From Klebsiella pneumoniae (GTDB lineage Bacteria; Pseudomonadota; Gammaproteobacteria; Ga0077536), in the NCBI GenBank assembly GCA_945876945.1, contig CAMCQE010000013.1, positions 1 to 52,177 on the forward strand: a DNA stretch of 52,177 nucleotides, given 5' to 3'. Positions 1-9,035 of this stretch are shown here, in pieces. The notes below the pieces were generated by a model. The model saw nothing but the letters and a program-made list of their open reading frames with translations. It ran no database searches and had not been told where the DNA came from. Each line of letters begins with the position of its first letter. Within the stretch, counting starts at the first letter, position 1. The position numbers and the translations under genes are program-made.

Positions 1-235
1 CCCCGCTTGCACGCTAAACCCGGCAGCAGGGAATTGCGTCGCATCCTTTTGCCAGAGACCCGGCTCCGCAGCGATCGCCGGGAGCTGGGGAAGTTCCGAA
101 ACTGTTGGCGCCCTGGCTCGCCCACGGGCTTAACCGCCAAAGGTCGGTCTATGATGCGGCACCGGAAGGTGAGGGGACCGTGACGCGGCTTGAATGCTTA
201 GCCAATGGCGCAGCGCCAGCAATCCCCTTGTCGCC
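1..235. other. Non-coding left edge downstream of argG
   Basis: No open reading frame here looks like a real gene. The argG stop lies at 236. A possible minus-strand start at 44 would give a short basic, leucine-containing N-terminus running off the window. It has only an A/G stretch directly touching the ATG in place of a spaced ribosome-binding site, so I do not call it. I see no clear hairpin with a T-tract that would end the argG transcript. Confidence 0.5.
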
Positions 236-1450
236 TCAGCCGCGCTTCGCCGCCACCCGCATGCGCAAGGCGTTGAGGCGGATGAATCCGCCGGCGTCGG
301 CCTGGTTGTAGCTGCCGGCGTCGTCTTCGAAGGTCGCCAGCGCAGTGCTGAACAGGCTGTCCTTGTCGGACTGCCGGCCAATCACCGTGACGTTGCCCTT
401 GTACAGCTTCAAGCGCACCAGACCGTTCACGCGGGTCTGCGACTCATCGATCATGGTCTGCAGCATCAGGCGCTCCGGGCTCCACCAGTAGCCGTTGTAG
501 ACGAGCGACGCATAGCGCGGCATCAGTTCGTCTTTCAAATGCGCCACTTCGCGGTCGAGCGTGATGGATTCGATCGCGCGGTGCGCGCGGAGCAGGATGG
601 TGCCGCCCGGGGTTTCGTAGCAGCCGCGCGACTTCATGCCCACATAGCGGTTCTCGACCAGATCGAGGCGTCCGATGCCGTTGGCGCCGCCGATTTCGTT
701 GAGCTTGGCCAGCAGGGCGGCGGGGCTCAGGCGTTCGCCGTCGAGGGCCACGGGGTCGCCGTGTTCAAACGTGATGTCGAGCATGCGGGCGGCGTCGGGC
801 GCGGCTTCCGGTGAAACGCTCCAGCGCCACATGCCGTCTTCCGCCGGCGTCCAGGGGTCTTCCAGCACGCCGCCTTCGTAGGAGATATGCAGCAGGTTGG
901 CGTCCATTGAGTAGGGCGATTTCTTGCCCTGCTGGTATTCGATCGGAATTTGATGCTTGGCGGCGTAGGCCAGCAAGGTTTCGCGCGAGGTGAGATCCCA
1001 TTCGCGCCAGGGCGCGATAACGCGGATGTCGGGTTGCAGGGCGTAGGCGCCCAGTTCGAAGCGCACCTGATCGTTGCCCTTGCCGGTGGCGCCGTGAGAG
1101 ATGGCGTCGGCGCCGGTCATGCGGGCGATTTCCACCAGGCGCTTGGCGATCAGCGGGCGGGCGATGGAGGTGCCGAGCAGATATTCGCCCTCGTAGATCG
1201 TGTTGGCGCGGAACATCGGGAAGACGAAATCACGCACGAATTCCTCGCGCAGGTCGTCGATGAAGATTTCCTTCACCCCCATCAGCTGGGCTTTGCTGCG
1301 CGCCGGCTCCAGTTCTTCGCCCTGACCGATATCGGCGGTGAAGGTCACGATTTCGCAGTCGTAGGTTTCCTGCAGCCATTTGAGGATGACGGAGGTATCG
1401 AGGCCACCCGAATAGGCGAGAACGACTTTCTTGACGGAGTGTTTGGACAT
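236..1450 (-). CDS. argG: Argininosuccinate synthase
   Basis: This cytosolic enzyme condenses citrulline and aspartate, using ATP, to argininosuccinate in arginine synthesis. The N-terminus carries the PP-loop ATPase motif AYSGGLDTS at residues 12-20. The downstream stretches [15 protein letters not shown] and [15 protein letters not shown] are characteristic of the family and bind ATP and substrates. The start at 1450 gives 404 residues, the usual length for type 1 ArgG. An upstream in-frame start at 1510 would add 20 residues with no family similarity. It is the last clear gene of the minus-strand run, separated from the hydrolase gene at 1713 by a 262-base spacer full of repeats, so it probably has its own promoter. 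I could not place that promoter. Confidence 0.97.
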   Translation of the reverse strand: MSKHSVKKVVLAYSGGLDTSVILKWLQETYDCEIVTFTADIGQGEELEPARSKAQLMGVKEIFIDDLREEFVRDFVFPMFRANTIYEGEYLLGTSIARPLIAKRLVEIARMTGADAISHGATGKGNDQVRFELGAYALQPDIRVIAPWREWDLTSRETLLAYAAKHQIPIEYQQGKKSPYSMDANLLHISYEGGVLEDPWTPAEDGMWRWSVSPEAAPDAARMLDITFEHGDPVALDGERLSPAALLAKLNEIGGANGIGRLDLVENRYVGMKSRGCYETPGGTILLRAHRAIESITLDREVAHLKDELMPRYASLVYNGYWWSPERLMLQTMIDESQTRVNGLVRLKLYKGNVTVIGRQSDKDSLFSTALATFEDDAGSYNQADAGGFIRLNALRMRVAAKRG

Positions 1451-1603
1451 GTTGAAACCGTGGCGCTGGGAGGGGCCAGCATTTTGCCGAAGGGGCTGCG
1501 GGTCGTCCACACGGAGGGTGGGGCGTTGGCCGGCCCGTTCGTCCTTCGACGGGCGGACGCAAGAACGGACTTACGCTGTGGGCGAGCACCGTTTTTTAAT
1601 TTT

Positions 1604-1631
1604 CGCGTCTCGCGTCTCGCGTCTCGCGTCT
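1604..1631. repeat. Four perfect tandem copies of a 7-bp unit
   Basis: CGCGTCT is repeated four times without mismatch at 1604-1610, 1611-1617, 1618-1624 and 1625-1631, directly after a T/A-rich tract (about 1592-1603). It lies upstream of argG, between argG and the alpha/beta hydrolase gene. A 7-bp perfect array of this kind can change copy number by slippage. It lies outside coding sequence, so any effect would be on argG transcription or on the 3' end of the preceding transcript. Confidence 0.9.
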
Positions 1632-1638
1632 GGCGTTA

Positions 1639-1666
1639 CCGTTCGCCCTGAGCTTGTCGAAGGGCG
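1639..1666. repeat. REP-like palindromic repeat element
   Basis: The core GCCCTGAGCTTGTCGAAGGG is flanked on the left by CCGTTC. GCCCT (1645-1649) pairs with AGGGC (1661-1665). This sequence type is a common dispersed extragenic repeat in GC-rich Proteobacteria. A related fragment, CCGTTCGTCCTTCGAC, sits nearby at 1535-1550 and can form its own short stem. The assignment is from recognition of the motif. Copy number in the genome is unknown from this window. Confidence 0.7.
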
Positions 1667-1712
1667 TGTGCTGGCACTGGCAGCTCAGCGCGAGCCCGGC
1701 CCCTTGCCCCGA

Positions 1713-2492
1713 TCACAGCAGCAGGCAGTCGTTCAGCGCGCGCATGAAATCTACGGGAGCCTCGGCGTGTGGCCAGTGGCCGGCGTTGGCCACGGTGTGC
1801 AGGCTGGCGGCGGGGAAATGATGATGGAGAAGCGGCAGGGCCTCGGCGTTCACCCGCGGCGAGTTTTCACCCCGGATCACGCGGAATGGACCGGAGTAGC
1901 GGGCCGATGATGACACCGGCAGCGGGCCGATGAGATCCGCCATGCCGCTTTTGAGCGCGGCGAGATTAAACCGCCAGCTGCCGCCATTTTCGGCAGGCAA
2001 CAGACTTTGCAGGAGAAAGAGCCGGATATCGTCTTCCGGCACGGCAGCGCGGAGCAGGGCGTCAACGCCACTGCGCCGACGCAGACTTTCGGGCGGCAGC
2101 GCCAGCATGGCGTCGATCATGGGCGTGTGCTGGTCCCCGGACGGCACCGGCGAGATATCCACCACCACCACGCGCGCCAGCCGGGCGCAATCCGTAAGCG
2201 CCAGGGTCATCGCGGTTTTACCGCCCATGCTGTGGCCCAGCAGCGTCACCTCGTGGAGATCGAGCTTCGCCAGCAGCGCCGCCACGTCAGCCGCCATCAG
2301 CGTGTAGTCCATGCCTGCCGTATGCGGCGAGCGGCCGTGATTGCGGGCGTCGACCGTAATCACCTGATAGCGCGAGGCCAGCTGGCGCGCCACGTTCTGC
2401 CAGTTGCGCGCCCAGCCGAACAGGCCGTGCAGAATGAGCAGCGGCGGGCCTTCGCCCGAGGTATCGAAAGCAAGTTCAACGGCGTTGCTCAT
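1713..2492 (-). CDS. Alpha/beta hydrolase, YbfF-like esterase
   Basis: A 259-residue cytosolic serine hydrolase of the alpha/beta fold. Visible elements are the oxyanion HG at residues 22-23 (LILHGLFGWARNW), DARNHGRS near residue 50, the nucleophile elbow GHSMGGK with Ser88, and a C-terminal AGHWPHAE with the probable catalytic His239. Length and motif spacing fit the YbfF/acyl-CoA-esterase group. The substrate cannot be read from sequence. It follows the Nudix gene by 47 bases on the same strand and may share the aceEF transcript. The start at 2492 has a GGAA-type site about eight bases upstream. Confidence 0.85.
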   Translation of the reverse strand: MSNAVELAFDTSGEGPPLLILHGLFGWARNWQNVARQLASRYQVITVDARNHGRSPHTAGMDYTLMAADVAALLAKLDLHEVTLLGHSMGGKTAMTLALTDCARLARVVVVDISPVPSGDQHTPMIDAMLALPPESLRRRSGVDALLRAAVPEDDIRLFLLQSLLPAENGGSWRFNLAALKSGMADLIGPLPVSSSARYSGPFRVIRGENSPRVNAEALPLLHHHFPAASLHTVANAGHWPHAEAPVDFMRALNDCLLL

Positions 2493-2539
2493 GGCTCAGT
2501 TCCGCAGCGGGCAGAGGTGGGGTTTGGCGCCAGACGCGA

Positions 2540-3025
2540 TCACAGTCGCGGTGGCGGCACCGCGAGGCCGCCGAGGGCAATCGGCACAAGTTCGAGATGC
2601 AGGCGCTCCAGCGGCCAGATATCCAGCAGCCGGATGTCTTCATCCACCCCCCGCATCACGGCCAAGCCGCGATAGTCCGCGGCCGCGATCCAGCGGTGGT
2701 CGGTGTGTTCGTGGTTAATTTCTACCGTGCCGTTCAGCCAGCGGTAGTGAAAAAGGTGCACTTCATAGATGCCGCCAAACAGGCTGTCGCGCCGGGGCCC
2801 CAAGCGGGACCGTTCGGCCAACTCATGTTGGAGGCCAATCTCTTCGCGCAGTTCTCGGCGCGCGCATTCTTCCGGCGTTTCGCCCTCTTCGATATGGCCG
2901 GCGGGGAAGCCCCATTGGTCCGGGCCTATCACGCGGTCCGGCGCCCGTTTCAGAAACAGGAGCCGGCCCTCGGCATCTTCAACCAGACAAATCGAGAAGC
3001 GCGCCCGGGGCGGGGAGTCCGTCAT
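2540..3025 (-). CDS. Nudix hydrolase
   Basis: A 161-residue protein with a complete Nudix box at residues 43-65: Gly43, Glu49, then RELREEIGL at 57-65. This matches GX5EX7REUXEEXGU, which binds the Mg-diphosphate moiety of a nucleoside diphosphate-X substrate. A conserved GPDQWGFPAG precedes the box. The substrate is not predictable; candidates are (deoxy)nucleoside triphosphates or nucleotide sugars. It begins 13 bases after the aceF stop on the same strand, so it is probably cotranscribed with the pyruvate dehydrogenase genes, though a functional link is not evident. Confidence 0.9.
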   Translation of the reverse strand: MTDSPPRARFSICLVEDAEGRLLFLKRAPDRVIGPDQWGFPAGHIEEGETPEECARRELREEIGLQHELAERSRLGPRRDSLFGGIYEVHLFHYRWLNGTVEINHEHTDHRWIAAADYRGLAVMRGVDEDIRLLDIWPLERLHLELVPIALGGLAVPPPRL

Positions 3026-3037
3026 CGGGCGCTTTGC

Positions 3038-4720
3038 TCAGAGCAGGATCTGGCGAATGTCGCCGAGGATCTGACCCAGACAGCGGGTGAATTCCGCCGC
3101 CGCCACGCCGTCGATCACGCGATGATCGTAGGACAGCGACAAGGGCAGCATGAGCCGGGGGACAAACGCGCCGTTCTGCCACACCGGCTTCATCGCGGCG
3201 GGAGAGACGCCGAGGATGGCGACTTCCGGCACGTTGATGATCGGCGTGAAGCCAGTGCCGCTCACGCCGCCGAGGCTTGAGATGGTGAAGCAGCCACCCT
3301 GCATTTCAGCCGGCGTGAGCTTGCCATCGCGCGCCTTGGTGCCCAGTTCGCGCACTTCCTTAGCGAGCGCCAGCAGGCCTTTGCCGTCGGCGTTGCGCAA
3401 TACCGGCACCACCAGCCCGCGCGGCGTGTTGGCCGCCATGCCGATATGGAAATACTTTTTGTAGATCAGCGATTCGCCGTCGGCCGAGAGCGAGGCGTTG
3501 AAATCCGGATAGCGCGCCAGCGCCACCGTCACCGCTTTGATGAGGAAGGCCAGCAAGGTGAGTTTGGTGCCGGCGGCTTCGGCGGCCGCGCCTTGCGCTT
3601 TGCGGAAGGCTTCGAGTTCGGTGATATCGGCTTCGTCGAACTGCGTCACATGCGGCGCGGTAATCCAGCTGCGATGCAGGTTTTGGCCGGTCATGCGGCG
3701 AATTTTGCTGAGCGCCTGCGTCTCCGTCTCTCCGAAGCGGCTGAAGTCGACGCTGGGCTGTTCCGGCAGACCGAACTTGGCGCTGGTAGCGGCCGGCGGC
3801 GTGGTCAGCACTTTTTTCACATGCCCCACGATGTCCTGGCGCACGATGCGTTCCTTGCGCCCGGTGCCTACCACCTGCGTGAGGTCAACGCCCAGTTCGC
3901 GCGCCAGTTTGCGCATCGCCGGGCCGGCATAGAGACGGCCCTGGGCCGGCGGCGCTTCCAGCGAATGCGAGTCGGCGGGCGCCATGCTGACGGCTGACGG
4001 CGGCAGGGCGGATTTGCTTGGAGCGGGGGCGGGCGGCGGTGCCGAGACCGCCGGGGCCGCGACTGCGGCCGGTGCCGGGGTCGCGGGGGCTGCGACTGCG
4101 GGCGCGGCGGGCGCCGGCGCGGCAAGCGCGCTACCGCTGACCTCTACCAGCGCCGAACCGGTCGCCACCTTGTCGCCGAGCTTGACCAGCACGCGCGTGA
4201 CGCGACCCGTTAACCCGGCGGGAATTTCCATCGTCGCCTTGTCGCTCTCCAGCGTCACCAGCGCGGTGTCGGCGTCGATGTCATCGCCCACCTTCACCAG
4301 CACTTCGATGACGTCGACTTCGGGGAAGTCGCCGAGGTCCGGCACGCGAACGGCCTGCGGTTCGGCGCTGGCAGCAACCGCCGGCGGCGGCGGGCTTGCC
4401 ACGGGCGCTGTCGGTGCGGGTGCCGCCACGACCGGAGCCTGTGCGCTCGGCGCGGCCTTGGCCGGTGCTGTCGCTGCCGGTGCGTCCACCAGTTCCAGCA
4501 AGAGAATGCGGCCGCCTTCGGCAATTTTGTCGCCGACCTTCACGCTGATGGCACCAATGACCCCCGCACGCGGGGCGGGGATATCCATCGTTGCCTTGTC
4601 GCTCTCCAGCGTGATGAGCGAGTCTTCGGCCTGCACCGTATCGCCGGGTTTGACCAGAATGTCGATCACGTCGACCGATTCGAAATCGCCGATATCCGGC
4701 ACCAGGACTTCAATTTCCAT
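3038..4720 (-). CDS. aceF: Pyruvate dehydrogenase E2, dihydrolipoyl acetyltransferase
   Basis: This is the core of the pyruvate dehydrogenase complex; it transfers the acetyl group from E1 to CoA through lipoyl arms. Two lipoyl domains are visible, with lipoylated Lys42 (ESDKATMDIP) and Lys161 (ESDKATMEIP), each followed by long Ala/Pro linkers. Next come a peripheral-subunit-binding domain (about residues 265-300, YAGPAMRKLARELGVDL) and the catalytic domain ending in SYDHRVIDG with active His533. The length is 560 residues. E. coli AceF has three lipoyl domains, so two is the shorter common arrangement. AGGAGA lies five bases before the start. The stop of aceE is 15 bases upstream, so the two are translated from one mRNA. 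Confidence 0.97.
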   Translation of the reverse strand: MEIEVLVPDIGDFESVDVIDILVKPGDTVQAEDSLITLESDKATMDIPAPRAGVIGAISVKVGDKIAEGGRILLLELVDAPAATAPAKAAPSAQAPVVAAPAPTAPVASPPPPAVAASAEPQAVRVPDLGDFPEVDVIEVLVKVGDDIDADTALVTLESDKATMEIPAGLTGRVTRVLVKLGDKVATGSALVEVSGSALAAPAPAAPAVAAPATPAPAAVAAPAVSAPPPAPAPSKSALPPSAVSMAPADSHSLEAPPAQGRLYAGPAMRKLARELGVDLTQVVGTGRKERIVRQDIVGHVKKVLTTPPAATSAKFGLPEQPSVDFSRFGETETQALSKIRRMTGQNLHRSWITAPHVTQFDEADITELEAFRKAQGAAAEAAGTKLTLLAFLIKAVTVALARYPDFNASLSADGESLIYKKYFHIGMAANTPRGLVVPVLRNADGKGLLALAKEVRELGTKARDGKLTPAEMQGGCFTISSLGGVSGTGFTPIINVPEVAILGVSPAAMKPVWQNGAFVPRLMLPLSLSYDHRVIDGVAAAEFTRCLGQILGDIRQILL

Positions 4721-4735
4721 GCGGGTCTCCTGCGC

Positions 4736-7390
4736 TCAGACCGTGGTCGGATTGGGCTTGTCGGCGTTGATTTGATACTTCGCGATCGCCGCGCTCACGG
4801 TAGCGAGCGGAATCACGCCCTCGTCGGCCAGCGACTTCAAGGCCGCGACCACCACGTAGTAGCGGTTCACTTCAAAGAACTCACGGAGTTTCAGGCGCGA
4901 ATCCGAACGGCCGAAGCCGTCGGTGCCCAGCACGCGGTAGCGGCCAGGGATGAACTCACGCACCTGGTCGGCATAGGTCTTGATGTAGTCGGTGGCGGCG
5001 ACCACCGGCCCGGTATGTCCGGCGAGCGCGGCGGTAATGTAGGGCGTCCGCGGCGTCGCTTCCGGATGCAGCATGTTCCAGCGCTCGCAGTCCAGACCGT
5101 CGCGGCGGAGCTCGTTGAAGCTGGTGACGCTCCACACATTGGCGCCGATGCCGAAGTCCGACTCCAGCAACGCGGCGGCGGCGATGACTTCGCGCAGAAT
5201 CGCGCCCGAGCCCAGCATTTGCAGCTGCGGTTTGGCGTGCGTTTGCAGCTGATAGATGCCGCGAATGATGCCTTCTTCCGCGCCTTCCGGCATCGCCGGG
5301 TGGCCGTAGTTCTCGTTCATCACGGTGATGTAGTAGAAGACGTTGTCCTGCTGCTCATACATCCGCTTGAGCCCGCTGTGGATGATCACCGCGAGCTCGT
5401 GGGCAAAGGTCGGGTCGTAGGCGATGCAGTTGGGGATGGTCGCCGCCTGCAAGAGGCTGTGGCCGTCCTGATGCTGCAGGCCTTCGCCGGCCAGCGTGGT
5501 GCGTCCGGAGGTGCCGCCAAGCAAGAAGCCCTGCGCTCGCATATCGCCCGCCGCCCAGGCCAAATCGCCTACGCGCTGGAAGCCAAACATCGAATAGAAA
5601 ATGAAGAACGGAATCATCTGCAGGGCGTGATTGGAATACGCCGTGCCGGCCGCAATCCACGAGCACATGGCGCCCGCTTCGTTGATGCCTTCTTCCAGAA
5701 TCTGCCCGCGGATGTCTTCGCGGTAGTACATCACTTCGTCGTGATCGACCGGTTCGTACAGCTGCCCCACGGAGGAGTAAATGCCGAGCTGGCGGAACAT
5801 GCCTTCCATGCCGAAGGTGCGCGCCTCGTCGGGCACGATGGGCACCACGCGCTGGCCAATCACCTTGTCGCGGGTCATCGCCGAGAGCATGCGCACGAAG
5901 GCCATGGTGGTCGACATTTCGCGATCGCCGGAGCCTTTGAGCAAGGCGTCGAAGATCTCGATCGAAGGAATCTTGAGCGGCTCGGCGCCGCGCCGGCGAT
6001 GCGGCAGGAAGCCGCCGAGGGCTTCGGTGCGCTCGCGCAGGTAGCGCATTTCCGGGCTGTCTTCCGGCGGCCGGTAGAACGGCGCGTCGGCGATCTTGTC
6101 GTCGGAAATCGGGATGTTGAAGCGGTCGCGGAATTTGCGCAGCGAGTCTTCGCCCATCTTCTTCTGCGAGTGGGTAATCATCTTGCCTTCACCCGCCTCG
6201 CCCATGCCGTAGCCCTTCACGGTTTTGCACAGGATGACGGTGGGCTGGCCGGTGTGGGCCATCGCCGCGGCATAGGCGGCGTAGACCTTGTGCGGATCGT
6301 GGCCGCCGCGGTTCAGACGCCAGATGTCGTCGTCGCTCATGCTGGCGACGAGGGCTTTGAGTTCCGGGTATTTGCCGAAGAAGTGTTCGCGCACATAGGC
6401 GCCGTTCACCGCCTTCATGGCCTGATATTCGCCGTCGACGGCTTCTTCCATGCGCTGCAGGAGCATGCCCTTGGTATCGCGTGCGATGAGCGGGTCCCAG
6501 GCGGCGCCCCAGATGACCTTGATCACGTTCCAGCCCGCGCCCCGGAAGTCAGACTCCAGTTCCTGAATGATTTTGCCATTGCCGCGCACCGGGCCGTCCA
6601 GGCGCTGCAGGTTGCAGTTGATGACGAACACCAGGTTGTCGAGCTTCTCGCGCGAAGCCAGCGCGGCCGCGCCGAAGGACTCTGGTTCGTCCATTTCGCC
6701 GTCGCCCATGAAGGCCCAGACCTTACGGCCGGCGGTGTTGGAGAGACCGCGGTGTTCCAGATAGCGCATGAAGCGCGCCTGATAGATGGCCATGATGGGC
6801 CCAAGGCCCATCGACACCGTGGGGAACTGCCAGAAGTCCGGCATGATCCAGGGATGCGGGTAAGAGGTCAGGCCTTTGCCGTCGACGTCCTGCCGGAAGT
6901 TATCGAGCTGTTCTTCGGTCAGTAATCCCAACAGGTAGGCGCGGGCGTAAATACCGGGCGCCGAGTGGCCCTGGAAGAACACCAGGTCCCCGCCGTGCTG
7001 CTCGCTCGGGGCATGCCAGAAGTGGTTGTAGCCCACTTCGTAGAGCGTGGCGGCCGAGGCGTAGCTCGCAATATGGCCGCCGAGTTCGCTGTTGCGGCGG
7101 TTGGCTTTAACCACCATCGCCATCGCGTTCCAGCGATTAATGGACCGGATGCGCCACTCGAGTTCAGGATTGCCCGGCGTGTATTGCTCGAGGTGCGGCG
7201 GAATCGTGTTGAGGTAAGCGGTGTTGGCGGAATAGGGCAGGTCGGCGCCGGAGCGGCGAGCCTTGTCGATCAGGCGTTCGAGGAGATAGTGGGCGCGTTC
7301 GATGCCCTCATTCTCGACCACCGCTTCTAATGCTTCGACCCATTCATCGGTTTCAATTGGGTCCAGATCGTTCTGGCCTGAGATGCTCAT
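4736..7390 (-). CDS. aceE: Pyruvate dehydrogenase E1, homodimeric
   Basis: Thiamine-diphosphate-dependent decarboxylase that feeds acetyl groups to AceF. With the start at 7390 (MSISGQND) it is 884 residues, close to the 887 of E. coli AceE. The 73-residue in-frame extension to 7609 is basic, unlike the family, and is rejected. Family features include FFQGHSAPGIYARAYLLG, the ThDP-binding GDGEMDEPES followed by NCNLQRLDGPVRGNGKI, and C-terminal transketolase-type regions such as GINEAGAM. The order aceE-aceF is normal. The usual lpd (E3) gene does not follow, and a Nudix gene takes its place. A promoter candidate and a leader hairpin lie at 7429-7484. Confidence 0.97.
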   Translation of the reverse strand: MSISGQNDLDPIETDEWVEALEAVVENEGIERAHYLLERLIDKARRSGADLPYSANTAYLNTIPPHLEQYTPGNPELEWRIRSINRWNAMAMVVKANRRNSELGGHIASYASAATLYEVGYNHFWHAPSEQHGGDLVFFQGHSAPGIYARAYLLGLLTEEQLDNFRQDVDGKGLTSYPHPWIMPDFWQFPTVSMGLGPIMAIYQARFMRYLEHRGLSNTAGRKVWAFMGDGEMDEPESFGAAALASREKLDNLVFVINCNLQRLDGPVRGNGKIIQELESDFRGAGWNVIKVIWGAAWDPLIARDTKGMLLQRMEEAVDGEYQAMKAVNGAYVREHFFGKYPELKALVASMSDDDIWRLNRGGHDPHKVYAAYAAAMAHTGQPTVILCKTVKGYGMGEAGEGKMITHSQKKMGEDSLRKFRDRFNIPISDDKIADAPFYRPPEDSPEMRYLRERTEALGGFLPHRRRGAEPLKIPSIEIFDALLKGSGDREMSTTMAFVRMLSAMTRDKVIGQRVVPIVPDEARTFGMEGMFRQLGIYSSVGQLYEPVDHDEVMYYREDIRGQILEEGINEAGAMCSWIAAGTAYSNHALQMIPFFIFYSMFGFQRVGDLAWAAGDMRAQGFLLGGTSGRTTLAGEGLQHQDGHSLLQAATIPNCIAYDPTFAHELAVIIHSGLKRMYEQQDNVFYYITVMNENYGHPAMPEGAEEGIIRGIYQLQTHAKPQLQMLGSGAILREVIAAAALLESDFGIGANVWSVTSFNELRRDGLDCERWNMLHPEATPRTPYITAALAGHTGPVVAATDYIKTYADQVREFIPGRYRVLGTDGFGRSDSRLKLREFFEVNRYYVVVAALKSLADEGVIPLATVSAAIAKYQINADKPNPTTV

Positions 7391-7428
7391 AAGCGCTGGT
7401 GACTCCCGCGGTTGGCTTGGTGTTCTTT

Positions 7429-7451
7429 GGGGGCCGGAAAGACGGACCCCC
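7429..7451 (-). promoter_or_regulatory. Leader hairpin upstream of aceE
   Basis: GGGGGCCG (7429-7436) can pair with CGG-A-CCCCC (7443-7451), giving eight base pairs with one bulged A and a six-base loop. It lies 39 bases upstream of the aceE start and would fall at or near the 5' end of the mRNA if the promoter candidate at 7457-7484 is correct. It could stabilise the message or bind a regulator. No known riboswitch or pdhR-like operator is recognised. Confidence 0.4.
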
Positions 7452-7456
7452 GCCCT

Positions 7457-7484
7457 AGTGTAACGCACGCGGAATGGGTGTCGC
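7457..7484 (-). promoter_or_regulatory. Candidate sigma-70 promoter for aceEF
   Basis: Read on the minus strand, GCGACA (7484-7479) is separated by 16 bases from TACACT (7462-7457). The -35 keeps the GACA half and the -10 matches four of six positions. The predicted transcript would start near 7450, giving a leader of about 60 bases before the ATG at 7390. Confidence 0.4.
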
Positions 7485-7545
7485 CGAATTGGCGTGCCAC
7501 GGATTGCGGCAGCCGAAAGACCGAAAACTTTGAAGGAAATTGCCC

Positions 7546-9033
7546 ATGAGTCCTGTCCGTTTCCAGATGCCGGAAGTCCCGCTGGTTCAGCAACAGGTAG
7601 ACGCTTCACCGGCGTGGATTGTGATGACCAACGAGCGGCCGCAGTGGAACGATTTACCCTACGGCGCTGAATTGCTCCGACGGCGGGGTCGACACGCGGG
7701 TGAGGCGCCCGAGGTTTGGGCGACGGACTTGCCTAACCTCCACGCCACCCGCGCCGTACACGTCACCGTGAGCGATACGGCGACGGCCTTTGAGCGCCTG
7801 AGCCTCGCGCGGCGGGCGATGGACCTGATCGGCGAGATTAATCCACGCGAATTGCTGATCAGTAGTCATGGACTGGCGGAGGCCGGGGCCGCTTACGAAG
7901 CCTTCGCGAGTGCCGCACTGGCCCGCGTTGTGACACTGCCGACCCACCGTCGACAGGCCCAGCAGCCCTCCCGGCTCGCGCGGATCAGACTGGTGGGGCC
8001 AGGCGCTGCGATAGACCACAAGCGGGTGTTGGCCGAGGCGCGCGCCAACGGGCTGGCCCGCCAGCTGTCGGTGATGCCCCCGAACCAGTTAACGCCGGGT
8101 CATTACCGCGAACGGCTGAGCGATCTGGCGACCCGCGAAGGGCTCGCCTTTGAGTTCCTCGGGCACGCGGCCCTGCGCAAACGTGGCGCCGGGGCGTTTT
8201 TGGCCGTCGCGCAGGGCAGTAGCCGCAAGGACGCCGGAATCGCGCATTTATCCTGGCATCCCCCGCGCCGGCGCCAGCTGCCGCGTCTGGCGTTGGTGGG
8301 CAAGGGGCTTTGCTATGACACCGGCGGGGTCAATTTGAAAAGCGCCCGCGGCATGTTCGGGATGCATCAGGACATGGCGGGCAGCGCGGTGGCCCTGGGC
8401 GTCATGCTGGCACTGAAAGAGATGGGCGCGCCGTTCCAGCTGGACTGCTGGCTCGCCCTGGCGGCCAACGATATCGGGCCCGAGGCCTATCAGCCGAACG
8501 ATGTGGTGAGTGCGGCAGACGGCACGACGATAGAAATCGTGCATACCGATGCCGAAGGCCGCATGGTGCTGGCAGATACCCTGCTGTTGGCCACCGCCAG
8601 CAAGCCGGACCTCGTGATCGACTACGCCACGCTCACCGGCGCCTGCATTAACGCACTGGGCAAACGCTACAGCGGGGTGTTTTCGAATCGGGACGCGTTG
8701 CTGCCGGTGCTGATTGCCGCCGGTCGCGCGAGCGGTGAGCGGGTGTGGCCGTTTCCGCTCGATCCCGACTTCGACAAGGCGCTGGAGAGTTCAGTGGCCG
8801 ACATCAAGCAGTGTGCGCTGGATGGCGAAGCGGACCACATCATCGCTGCCCGCTTCCTGCAACGTTTTGTGCGGCATGAGGTGCCGTGGATCCATCTCGA
8901 TCTGGCGGCGAGTCAGCACAAAGGCGGGCTGGCGCACGTGCCGACCGAGGAGACCGGGTTTGGCGTGCGCTACACCTGCAATCTGTTGCTGGATCAGCAG
9001 GTGTTCCGGGTGCTCGGGCGAACGCCGGCCTGA
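7546..9033 (+). CDS. Leucyl aminopeptidase family M17 protein
   Basis: A two-metal cytosolic aminopeptidase. Metal ligands can be matched to the family in KGLCYDTGG (Lys253, Asp258), HQDMAGS, and HTDAEGR (Asp335, Glu337; active Arg339). The first residue of the last motif is His where most members have Asn. Length is 495 residues. The ATG at 7546 is preferred over an in-frame TTG at 7540 because GAAGGAA at 7532-7538 is correctly spaced only for the ATG. The N-terminal half is less typical than the catalytic half, so this is a divergent PepA/PepB relative. It is transcribed divergently from aceE and ends two bases from the convergent lipoprotein gene. Confidence 0.93.
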   Translation: MSPVRFQMPEVPLVQQQVDASPAWIVMTNERPQWNDLPYGAELLRRRGRHAGEAPEVWATDLPNLHATRAVHVTVSDTATAFERLSLARRAMDLIGEINPRELLISSHGLAEAGAAYEAFASAALARVVTLPTHRRQAQQPSRLARIRLVGPGAAIDHKRVLAEARANGLARQLSVMPPNQLTPGHYRERLSDLATREGLAFEFLGHAALRKRGAGAFLAVAQGSSRKDAGIAHLSWHPPRRRQLPRLALVGKGLCYDTGGVNLKSARGMFGMHQDMAGSAVALGVMLALKEMGAPFQLDCWLALAANDIGPEAYQPNDVVSAADGTTIEIVHTDAEGRMVLADTLLLATASKPDLVIDYATLTGACINALGKRYSGVFSNRDALLPVLIAAGRASGERVWPFPLDPDFDKALESSVADIKQCALDGEADHIIAARFLQRFVRHEVPWIHLDLAASQHKGGLAHVPTEETGFGVRYTCNLLLDQQVFRVLGRTPA

Positions 9034-9035
9034 GG

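Noticed and set aside
1-44. Possible start of a minus-strand gene leaving the window
   Set aside because: Only about 14 codons are visible and the A/G stretch touches the ATG without proper spacing; it cannot be supported.
3984-4140. Repeat array in the aceF region
   Set aside because: The repetitive GC-rich triplets are the Ala/Pro linkers of AceF, not an independent repeat element.
4772-6925. Plus-strand frame of 717 codons opposite aceE
   Set aside because: It lies wholly antisense to a clear aceE and has His/Arg/Gly-rich composition typical of a shadow frame in GC-rich DNA.
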